The translations under genes and the position numbers were made by a program. From Alphaproteobacteria bacterium (lineage in GTDB: Bacteria; Pseudomonadota; Alphaproteobacteria; M2410): a DNA stretch of 52,792 nt. Below, in pieces: positions 46,648 through 52,792 of this stretch (the first letter of the stretch is position 1; each line of letters begins with the position of its first letter). The DNA is taken from positions 1-52,792 of the forward strand of contig SBGZ01000076.1 in assembly GCA_006226415.1 (NCBI GenBank). The letters run 5' to 3'. Under the pieces are notes generated by a model that saw nothing but the letters and a program-made list of their open reading frames with translations, was not told where the DNA came from and searched no databases.

Positions 46648-47391
46648 TTACCAGCTTTCTGCCCAGGGCCTTAGATCCAGCTCATGGGTCCAGGCAGACC
46701 GGGGCTGCTGGTGCAGCATCACATAGTTGGGTGCGATTTCTTCTGGCTTTAAGATCCGGCTATCGGCCAGAAGGCCTTCTACATCGCTGACACGCTCTCG
46801 GATGAACGTGCCATCGATGGCACCGTCACAAATCACATGAGCGACGTGGATGCCTAGCGGCCCCAGCTCGCGCGCCATGGACTGCGCAGTCATGCGCAGA
46901 CCGGCCTTGGCGGCAGCAAAGGCGGAAAAGCCCTCCCGCCCCCGCAAACTGGCCGTGGCACCTGTGAACAAAATGGTGCCCCGCCCTCGGGGGATCATGA
47001 CCCGGGCGGCTTCGCGGCCCGCCAGAAAGCCGGCAAAACAGGCCATCTCCCAGACCTTGGTGAAAACGCGGGTCGTGGTTTCGCGTATGCCGAACTTCAC
47101 ATTGGCGCCAATGTTGAAAACAACAATGCCAATAGGGCCAATGTCGCTTTCGATCTTGTCAAAGAGCGCGGCGGTCTCCGCCTCGGAGCGGGCATCAACG
47201 CCAAAGCCGTAAGCCTTGCCGCCCTCGCGCCGGATCTCGGCGGCCAAGGCCTCAACTTTGTCGAGGTGTCGCGCGCGGCGGGTGACACAAACAGGATGTC
47301 CCTCTTTGGCAAAGGCCCGCGCAATGGCGCTGCCAAGGCCGTCTCCTGCGCCAATGACCAGGCAGACCTCTGTTTCAGAGTGATTTGACAT
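46648..47391 (-). CDS. SDR-fold protein with altered catalytic site
   Basis: About 247 aa. Nucleotide-binding GAGDGLGSAIA and overall SDR length are normal, but the YxxxK box reads FAAAK: Phe replaces the catalytic Tyr and the usual Ser position is Ala (FTGATAS). I recall a subgroup of SDR-like proteins with the same FAAAK and MARELGPLGIHVAHV stretch, so this is probably a family trait rather than a damaged gene. Whether it is an active dehydrogenase is open. Two ATGs (47397, 47391); the second has the better GGAG spacing. It starts 13 bases after the GMC remnant. Confidence 0.85.
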   Translation of the reverse strand: MSNHSETEVCLVIGAGDGLGSAIARAFAKEGHPVCVTRRARHLDKVEALAAEIRREGGKAYGFGVDARSEAETAALFDKIESDIGPIGIVVFNIGANVKFGIRETTTRVFTKVWEMACFAGFLAGREAARVMIPRGRGTILFTGATASLRGREGFSAFAAAKAGLRMTAQSMARELGPLGIHVAHVICDGAIDGTFIRERVSDVEGLLADSRILKPEEIAPNYVMLHQQPRSAWTHELDLRPWAESW

Positions 47392-47403
47392 TTGCATTCT
47401 CCA

Positions 47404-47520
47404 TCAGCTTAAGGGGGCTTGATAAATCTTACGGATCATGTCTGCGGCCTTTTCTGCGATCATGATGGTTGGCGCATTTGCGTTGCCGCTCAGCATGAGG
47501 ATTAAAATGCGCAATCCGGC
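47404..47520 (-). pseudogene. C-terminal remnant of a GMC oxidoreductase
   Basis: A minus-strand frame ending in TGA at 47404-47406 reads SGNANAPTIMIAEKAADMIR plus KIYQAPLS. The SGNxNAPTIMIAEKAADMI block is the diagnostic C-terminus of glucose-methanol-choline flavoenzymes (choline and alcohol dehydrogenases). The preceding residues (GLRILILML) only loosely fit the GLRVVDASIMPTLV that normally comes before it, and the remaining ~500 residues are absent. No start belongs to it. It overlaps the next entry in another frame. Confidence 0.75.
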
Positions 47521-47602
47521 GCCGCGCCAGTTCTTGCAACAATGTGGATTTTCCGCCGCTGCAACAACCAGAGATGACAATCAGCTTCGTGGGGTCAGTC
47601 AT
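47429..47602 (-). pseudogene. Truncated P-loop ATPase (N-terminal fragment)
   Basis: From ATG 47602, overlapping the stop of the preceding gene by eight bases, the frame reads MTDPTKLIVISGCCSGGKST and LLQELARR, the start of a small AAA-type P-loop protein with Walker A GCCSGGKST. After LARR (about 47520) similarity stops and the frame runs through the GMC remnant as non-family sequence to a stop at 47429. No Walker B or sensor. Most likely an intact ~170-residue ATPase gene was cut by a deletion; a functional 57-residue peptide is unlikely. Confidence 0.65.
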
Positions 47603-47951
47603 CCTGATTGTCGGCATGGCATGCCGCCGCCTTGTAAACCAGACCCTCTTGATCAAAGTAAAGCGTTTCCGCCGCCAGAACATTTTTGTGATTGAGGTAG
47701 GTGATCACAAGCATGCCATGGCCTTCGAAGACTTCCTGAACTTGAAACTTCAAGTCAGGTTGGCGCTCCAGCGCCGTCTGCCAATAGACACGCAGAGCAG
47801 CTTTGCCCTTCACCTCCCCGCTGCCGGTCACGTCGATAGCCTTGAGCGAGCGAAACACGATGTCGTCTCGATAGTGCGACAAGGTGCGTTCGAGGTCATG
47901 CGCGTTCCACGCAGTCTCCCATTCCGACGCAAAACTCTTGATGTCTTTCAT
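47595..47951 (-). CDS. NTF2-like / SnoaL-like domain protein
   Basis: 118 residues with the NTF2-like pattern: helix with AWNAHDLERTLSHYRDDIVF, then strands ending in FQVQEVFEGHGMLVITYLNH. Such domains bind small hydrophobic ligands or act as simple isomerases or hydrolases; the substrate is unknown. Two Cys/His near the end (AACHADNQDD). The weak ribosome site (ACCGAG) leaves the start moderately sure. Its stop overlaps the ATPase fragment. Confidence 0.8.
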   Translation of the reverse strand: MKDIKSFASEWETAWNAHDLERTLSHYRDDIVFRSLKAIDVTGSGEVKGKAALRVYWQTALERQPDLKFQVQEVFEGHGMLVITYLNHKNVLAAETLYFDQEGLVYKAAACHADNQDD

Positions 47952-47986
47952 CTCGGTACAATCCGCTTGTCTTCCCTCGTACGACG

Positions 47987-48412
47987 CTAAAGCATCCCCG
48001 CGACAATTGCGACGAGCATGAAGCCCAAGACCACACCGCCAAATTTGTGTTGTTGGTGATCAAGGCGGTCAAACTCTGGCCAGTTGTCTGATTGTGCCGC
48101 ATCCCGGCGGCGGAAGACAAGAAACACGCAATAAAGATTTGCGAATATCGCGACGGCGCCCGCTGCAATCATGATATAGAATGCGCCGCCACCGACATGC
48201 CCTCCCAGCAGCATCAATAATCCGGTTGCGCTGACCACGGCGATGGCGGGTAGCTCAATGAATTTGTCCACGCGCACATGCAGTTCGGCGAGTGTTTTAT
48301 GGGCAAGTCGATCACCCGACAAAAGCGCTCGCTCAAACACCGCCTCTGTCAACACACACCCGAGCCAAAGTGCCGCGAAGCCAAAGTGAAGATATGACAG
48401 GGCGTTGGACAA
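47987..48412 (-). CDS. Small four-helix membrane protein, function unknown
   Basis: 141 aa with four membrane segments (about 8-25, 55-72, 77-98, 125-141). Conserved-looking His near the membrane edges (YLHFGFAALWLG at the start, LDHQQHKFGG before the last helix) recall CopD/DUF2269-type proteins that may bind metal or haem; that is only a resemblance. The start is TTG at 48412 (AGGGAACC upstream); no ATG is available. 12 bases after the guaA stop, so probably co-transcribed with guaA. Confidence 0.7.
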   Translation of the reverse strand: MSNALSYLHFGFAALWLGCVLTEAVFERALLSGDRLAHKTLAELHVRVDKFIELPAIAVVSATGLLMLLGGHVGGGAFYIMIAAGAVAIFANLYCVFLVFRRRDAAQSDNWPEFDRLDHQQHKFGGVVLGFMLVAIVAGML

Positions 48413-48424
48413 TTTCGAGGTTCC

Positions 48425-49975
48425 CTATTCCCACTCGATGGTGCCGGGAGGCTTTGACGTAATGTCGTAGACCACGCGGTTGATGCCGCGCACCTCGTTG
48501 ATGATGCGGGTGGCGGTGCGGCCGAGGAAGTCGTGCTCGAAGTGGTAATAGTCAGCCGTCATGCCATCGGTAGAGGTGACGGCCCGCAAGGCGCAGACAT
48601 ATTCATAAGAACGCTCATCTCCCATGACACCGACTGTGCGCACCGGCAGAAGTACCGCAAAGGCCTGCCAGATGTCATCGTAGAGCCCCGCCTTGCGGAT
48701 CTCATCAAGATAGATGGTGTCGGCTTTTTGGAGGATGTCGACCTTCTCCCGGGTCACTTCGCCGGGAATGCGAATGGCCAGACCCGGGCCCGGGAAGGGA
48801 TGGCGACCGACAAAGGCTTCCGGCAGACCAAGCTCGCGGCCCAGCGCCCGTACTTCGTCCTTGAAAAGCTCCCGCAAGGGCTCGACCAGCGCCATGTTCA
48901 TGCGCTCGGGCAGTCCGCCCACATTGTGGTGAGACTTGATGGTGACAGATGGGCCGCCCGTGAAGGAGACGCTTTCGATCACGTCCGGGTAAAGGGTGCC
49001 CTGCGCCAGGAAATCCGCGCCCCCGACTTTCCTGGCTTCTTCTTCAAAGACGTCAATAAAGGTGGCGCCAATGATCTTGCGTTTCTTTTCCGGATCATCC
49101 ACGCCTTCCAGCTTGCCCAGAAAAAGATCGCCCGCGTCTACATGAACCAGAGGAATGTTGTAATGATCGCGGAAGAGCGAGACGACCTCTTCGGCCTCGT
49201 TTGCGCGCATGACGCCCGTGTCCACGAAAACACAGGTGAGCTGATCACCAATGGCCTCGTGCAAGAGCACGGCAACAACGGAGGAATCCACGCCGCCGGA
49301 AAGCCCGCAGATCACACGCCCCTCGCCCACTTGCGCGCGGACTTTGGCGATCTCCGTCTCGCGGAAGGCGGCCATGGTCCAGTCGCCCTTGCAGCCGCAG
49401 ATGCGGTGGGTGAAATTCCAAAGCAAATCCGCGCCGCGCGGTGTGTGCACGACCTCCGGGTGGAACTGAACCGCATAGAAACGCTTCTCTTCATTGGCGA
49501 TGGCGGCATAGGGTGCATTGGCGGAGACCGCAACGGCCTTAAAGCCCTCTGGCAGCTCAATGACCCGGTCACCGTGGCTCATCCAGACCTGTTCACCGGC
49601 TGTGCCCTTGGGCCAGAGCCCTTCAAAAAGGGCACAATCTTCCACCACATCAATGTTGGCGCGGCCAAACTCGCGGTGATCGGCATTTTCAACCCGCCCG
49701 CCCAACTGGGCGACCATGGTCTGCTCGCCATAGCAAATGCCGAGGATGGGCAGATCCATGTCAAAGACCTTTTCCGGCGCGCGCGGCGATTCAATGCCGG
49801 TGACACTCGCCGGACCGCCTGAGAAAATGATGCCCTTCGGATCAAAGCTCTCCAGATGCTCTTCTACAGAATTGAACGGGATGATTTCGCAATAAACGCC
49901 ACTTTCCCGCACCCTCCGGGCGATCAATTGGGTCACCTGGGAGCCGAAATCAATAATCAAAATGCGGTCTGTCAT
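48425..49975 (-). CDS. guaA: GMP synthase (glutamine-hydrolysing)
   Basis: Converts XMP to GMP. 516 aa: class I glutamine amidotransferase with C81 (GICYGEQ), H172 and E174 (QFHPEVV); ATP pyrophosphatase domain with LSGGVDSSV (about 224-232); C-terminal dimerisation domain ending in the canonical KPPGTIEWE. Start ATG at 49975. Divergent from the peptidase-like gene; the 219-base gap is AT-rich near 50090-50190 but no promoter is clear enough to call. Confidence 0.97.
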   Translation of the reverse strand: MTDRILIIDFGSQVTQLIARRVRESGVYCEIIPFNSVEEHLESFDPKGIIFSGGPASVTGIESPRAPEKVFDMDLPILGICYGEQTMVAQLGGRVENADHREFGRANIDVVEDCALFEGLWPKGTAGEQVWMSHGDRVIELPEGFKAVAVSANAPYAAIANEEKRFYAVQFHPEVVHTPRGADLLWNFTHRICGCKGDWTMAAFRETEIAKVRAQVGEGRVICGLSGGVDSSVVAVLLHEAIGDQLTCVFVDTGVMRANEAEEVVSLFRDHYNIPLVHVDAGDLFLGKLEGVDDPEKKRKIIGATFIDVFEEEARKVGGADFLAQGTLYPDVIESVSFTGGPSVTIKSHHNVGGLPERMNMALVEPLRELFKDEVRALGRELGLPEAFVGRHPFPGPGLAIRIPGEVTREKVDILQKADTIYLDEIRKAGLYDDIWQAFAVLLPVRTVGVMGDERSYEYVCALRAVTSTDGMTADYYHFEHDFLGRTATRIINEVRGINRVVYDITSKPPGTIEWE

Positions 49976-50194
49976 GGAAAATCCAGTGAGGAATGAGGTC
50001 TTCCGGGAATCGGTCTTTGGGAGTCATACAGAACTGTGAAAGACAAGGAAAGCCTCGCTTTTAGCCGCCGGGAAAGCACACAGTTAAACTAATTTGGATC
50101 TCTGATTTCTAACTTATTGCTCTTTTTTCGCGTATTTTGTTGCTCTATATCTTTTTTGTCTCTACGCTCGCGCAAAACATGAAGGTTTACTCTC

Positions 50195-51907
50195 ATGCGC
50201 GTTTTTCTTGTCCCCCGAATTTCGACGGGCCTATTGGCCGCTCTTTTCGTCCTCCTTACGGTTTTCCCTTGGGATGTGGCGCAGGCCTCACCGCCCACCT
50301 CAGACCTGTCCCTTGAGCTTGGGGAGGCCTATTTCGATACCGGCCCCGATGGCGGGCGGGTTCTCGTGGTTCCTCTCGTCTTGACCGAAGCGCCGGGCGC
50401 CACTGTCAGTTTCCGTTATTTCCGGGAAGAGTTCACAGAAGATGGGATTGTTCAGTCCAGAGAGTTTTCCGCCAATTTCGTTCTAAATGGCCCCCTTGCT
50501 TACAACATTGAACTTGATGCCAAGGGCGCCAGAGAATTTGGCATTCGGATCATTGCCGCTACGCTCGAAGACAACATCCCCACAGGCGGGAGCCGCGCGC
50601 TGCAGAGGTATTACCGAATAAGTGCCGAAGACCTTTTCCAAGAATTTTCATTACAAGAATTTACGCAGACCAAGGCGATTGAGCGTAAGCAACGTGACCA
50701 GCATCTGGGCGTGCGCGCAACACATCGTCACGGCGTCTATGACCCCTCAATGGATGTCGATAATGACCACACTTCAAGCGATGATCTGATCTTGAACCGA
50801 CCGATGCTCAATATCGGATCCGGCGATATCGACTTCAGAGTAGAAAGTGTTGAGACGGACGACAGCGCGCCGGAATATGTGACAATCAAAGGTCAGCTCA
50901 CCACATCGATCAATGGCGCGCCCTATCCTTTAAATTTTACCCGCATCGACTTTTGGGACAAGGATCCGGTCAAGGATGACTATTTGGGTTCCACCCGCAC
51001 GGACAACGATGGGAACTACGTTATTACCGTCAACAATGACGATGGTCCATTTGGCGGCGGCGTTGATGTTTATCTCTACATCTACTCCAACCAGAGTGAC
51101 ATCACCCTGCTCTATCTTGTCCCCGATGGCGAGGGCGGCTATTTGCCGATGTATTATGTTTGGACAAGCCCGACCCACGACGATCTGAATGAAAAAGTCG
51201 TCACCATTGATTACAACATCACCGACAACAATCTGGCGGCGAGTGTCTGGGCCGGTGCGGAGGCAGCGGCCTGGTTTGTAGAGTCCACGGCAGGCCGAAC
51301 ACTTAGCCATGTGGAGGTCCGTTACCCGCCGTTTAAGTCAGGCACCTATTACCTTAATGGGATTATCAATATTGATCCGGGCCATGGCGACTCCCCCGAT
51401 ACGGTTGGCCATGAATACGGTCATGCGGTGATGGATCAGGCCTATGGCGGGTTTCCGGAAGGTTCAGGCGGAGCCCATAGCCTCTGCGAAACCGCCAGTG
51501 CTGGCCTGGCCTGGAGTGAGGGGTTTGCAACCTGGTATGGGCTCGCGGCCTGGGGCGATGCGCCTGACATGACATGGCACATCGGCGGGCCCTCTGTGAA
51601 CATTGAAACCTGGCATTGCGGGCCCTTGGACGCAACCAAGGACGAGGGACGCACGTCCGCCTGGATCTGGGATCTTTATGATTTGCCGAAAGATTCCAAC
51701 GGCGGCAATACAGCCTATGGCAAGAATGGTTACTGGGACAGCAACGGCGGCGATAGTCTGGTCGGCTCTCGAACCCTTCTAGATACTCTGTGGCTTGGAA
51801 AGCAAAGCACCACGACGGCCTATTGGACCGCATTGCAGGGAGAACTGACGTCGGCCCAAAAAGGTCCTTCTACCCAGATCTCCAACTACAATTATCTCAT
51901 CCAATAA
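50195..51907 (+). CDS. Secreted protein with zinc-peptidase (gluzincin-type) signature
   Basis: 570 aa. Signal peptide at residues 1-31 (RISTGLLAALFVLLTVFPWD, cleavage near AQA). Residues ~35-150 form a beta-rich region, ~215-310 an Ig/transthyretin-like region (YVTIKGQLTTSINGAPYPL ... DNDGNYVITV), and ~345-480 the catalytic-looking part with H406-E407-Y-G-H410 (HExxH) and E442 in AWSEGFATWYG 32 residues later, the spacing of gluzincin zinc peptidases. C431 and C475 may form a disulfide. Overall it does not match a peptidase family I can name. Expected to be exported. The next gene follows after 15 bases with GGGAGG, so the two form an operon. Confidence 0.82.
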   Translation: MRVFLVPRISTGLLAALFVLLTVFPWDVAQASPPTSDLSLELGEAYFDTGPDGGRVLVVPLVLTEAPGATVSFRYFREEFTEDGIVQSREFSANFVLNGPLAYNIELDAKGAREFGIRIIAATLEDNIPTGGSRALQRYYRISAEDLFQEFSLQEFTQTKAIERKQRDQHLGVRATHRHGVYDPSMDVDNDHTSSDDLILNRPMLNIGSGDIDFRVESVETDDSAPEYVTIKGQLTTSINGAPYPLNFTRIDFWDKDPVKDDYLGSTRTDNDGNYVITVNNDDGPFGGGVDVYLYIYSNQSDITLLYLVPDGEGGYLPMYYVWTSPTHDDLNEKVVTIDYNITDNNLAASVWAGAEAAAWFVESTAGRTLSHVEVRYPPFKSGTYYLNGIINIDPGHGDSPDTVGHEYGHAVMDQAYGGFPEGSGGAHSLCETASAGLAWSEGFATWYGLAAWGDAPDMTWHIGGPSVNIETWHCGPLDATKDEGRTSAWIWDLYDLPKDSNGGNTAYGKNGYWDSNGGDSLVGSRTLLDTLWLGKQSTTTAYWTALQGELTSAQKGPSTQISNYNYLIQ

Positions 51908-51922
51908 GCTGGGAGGCTTTTT

Positions 51923-52612
51923 ATGGCTCAGGTCAACATATTTGGAAATATCGACGCCACCGGGATCCTGAAGGACTACAAGACCCAGATTGATACTTAT
52001 TACGGCGGAGATCCAACGCTCAATCCACCTGCTGCCAATGTTAAAGCCAAGATTGTGGATCCAAGCTTTCCGCCTTATCGCATCGGCTATTACAACTCTT
52101 CAGCCTTGCCAAGCTACACACGCCTCATCTCTTCCAAGGATTCGACCGTGGGCTATGAGATCCGGCCCGGCGACACCACAACACGCAACGGCAAGACCTA
52201 TCTAACCAACACCTATAATCTCACCATTGTCGCCAACAATGGCGATAGCCTGCGCTGGTGGGGACATACCATCGTTCCCAACATTGCAACGCAGGCTATC
52301 ATTTCAAGCATCAATCTGCCTGGGTCCAGCACCCAGCCCCCGCCTCAATTCACCAATATGAAAAATACCAATATCTCGTTCTACAATACGGGCGGCGCGA
52401 TCAATCCGGCCAATCTGATGGATGGCTTGGCGATTGAAACCCACAGCGCGTTTTGCATCGATGCGGTTTTAAACGGCACTGTCGGGCAAACCATCAATTA
52501 CGACATCGATGTCTTGATCATGTCCGCGGCCATCGTCTCATCAAGCGGCAGTCTGGTGACCTATCCAATTGTCAACGTGGTGGTGGACCCGGTACTTATT
52601 ATTGGCGGCTGA
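51923..52612 (+). CDS. Unrecognised 229-residue protein, possibly PixA/AidA-like
   Basis: Strand-rich, Thr/Ser/Asn/Ile-rich protein without signal peptide or membrane segment; only one Cys (AFCIDAV). The order of strands, the aromatic SLRWWGHTI stretch and the hydrophobic C-terminus (VVVDPVLIIGG) faintly recall the PixA/AidA inclusion-body family, but the identity is too weak to claim. No export signal, although its operon partner is secreted. A strong ribosome site (GGGAGGC) precedes the ATG. Confidence 0.75.
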   Translation: MAQVNIFGNIDATGILKDYKTQIDTYYGGDPTLNPPAANVKAKIVDPSFPPYRIGYYNSSALPSYTRLISSKDSTVGYEIRPGDTTTRNGKTYLTNTYNLTIVANNGDSLRWWGHTIVPNIATQAIISSINLPGSSTQPPPQFTNMKNTNISFYNTGGAINPANLMDGLAIETHSAFCIDAVLNGTVGQTINYDIDVLIMSAAIVSSSGSLVTYPIVNVVVDPVLIIGG

Positions 52613-52633
52613 TTGACGTATTACGCTTTCAAT

Positions 52634-52792
52634 CTAGTCATCACGTGCCGCGACGCTTGAAAGGTCCGACATGGCGCCTTTGTCGGCGGTCACGATCGGG
52701 CTTGCAGCTGCCGCGTCAAAAGCGGCTTCGAGCGTAGCGGCTTTCAACCCGACAACGGGTTTCCAGTTGGGGTGGGTAAAGATATAGGCCGC
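52634..52792 (-). CDS. C-terminal end of a probable SDR protein (partial)
   Basis: A minus-strand frame open from the window edge to TAG at 52634-52636 gives 52 residues beginning AAYIFTHPNWKPVVGLKAAT. The YIFTHP block followed by an amphipathic helix (LEAAFDAA) is typical of the C-terminus of some SDR oxidoreductases. Convergent with the 229-residue gene. Only the tail is visible. Confidence 0.6.
   Translation of the reverse strand, partial: AAYIFTHPNWKPVVGLKAATLEAAFDAAAASPIVTADKGAMSDLSSVAARDD

Noticed and set aside
48533-49822. Plus-strand open frame of 429 codons
   Set aside because: Antisense shadow of guaA, which shows complete catalytic motifs.

Overview
The window looks like chromosomal DNA from an alphaproteobacterium, probably of a Rhizobiales/Parvibaculales-like lineage. 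The evidence is gene content and order: the DUF2066-pgsA-perM-hdaA block divergent from purM-purN, lptF-lptG-lptD-surA-pdxA-rsmA, dnaB-alr-mlaE-mlaF-radA-cvpA-purF, and long acidic or charged tails on L9 and S6. The lineage is an inference from synteny and motifs; no search was run. Almost all of the window is ordinary core genome. The accessory parts are about 46.2-48.4 kb and 50.0-52.8 kb.

Layout. 1-2.8 kb: partial aspS (minus) divergent from rnd. 3.0-6.8 kb: a minus-strand run of a DUF2066 protein, a CDP-alcohol phosphatidyltransferase, a PerM-type membrane protein and hdaA (regulatory inactivation of DnaA). 7.0-9.6 kb: a membrane-anchored metallo-beta-lactamase-fold hydrolase, then purM-purN. 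9.8-13 kb: ndk, an ABC-F ATPase, holC. 13-22.4 kb: pepA, divergent from a tightly overlapping envelope operon, lptF-lptG-lptD-surA-pdxA-rsmA. 22.5-30.4 kb (minus): an outer-membrane barrel protein, an acetyltransferase-like protein, gmk, yicC, mltG, fabF, acpP, fabG, fabD. 30.5-32.1 kb: rpsF-rpsR-rplI with a clear promoter, leader and terminator. 32.6-41.2 kb: dnaB, alr, mlaE, mlaF, radA, cvpA, purF and an SDR gene. 41.3-46.1 kb (minus): der, bamB, a YfgM-like gene and panB. 46.2-48.4 kb (minus): small accessory genes including a broken locus. 48.4-50.0 kb: guaA. 50.2-52.6 kb: a two-gene unit with a secreted zinc-peptidase-like protein and an unrecognised 229-residue protein. 52.6-52.8 kb: the C-terminal end of a probable SDR.

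Together the genes cover purine synthesis (purM, purN, purF, guaA, gmk, ndk), type II fatty-acid synthesis, LPS transport and outer-membrane assembly (lptD/F/G, surA, bamB, mlaE/F), cell-wall work (alr, mltG), and replication or repair (dnaB, hdaA, holC, radA). Three families of dispersed palindromes sit at operon ends, including a short tandem array of 97-98-base units after rplI.

The points most worth a second look are three. One is a gene-fusion scar at 47.4-47.6 kb, where a P-loop ATPase start runs, out of frame, into the C-terminal tail of a GMC oxidoreductase. The second is the secreted gluzincin-like protein and its partner at 50.2-52.6 kb. The third is an SDR-fold protein that lacks the usual catalytic Tyr.
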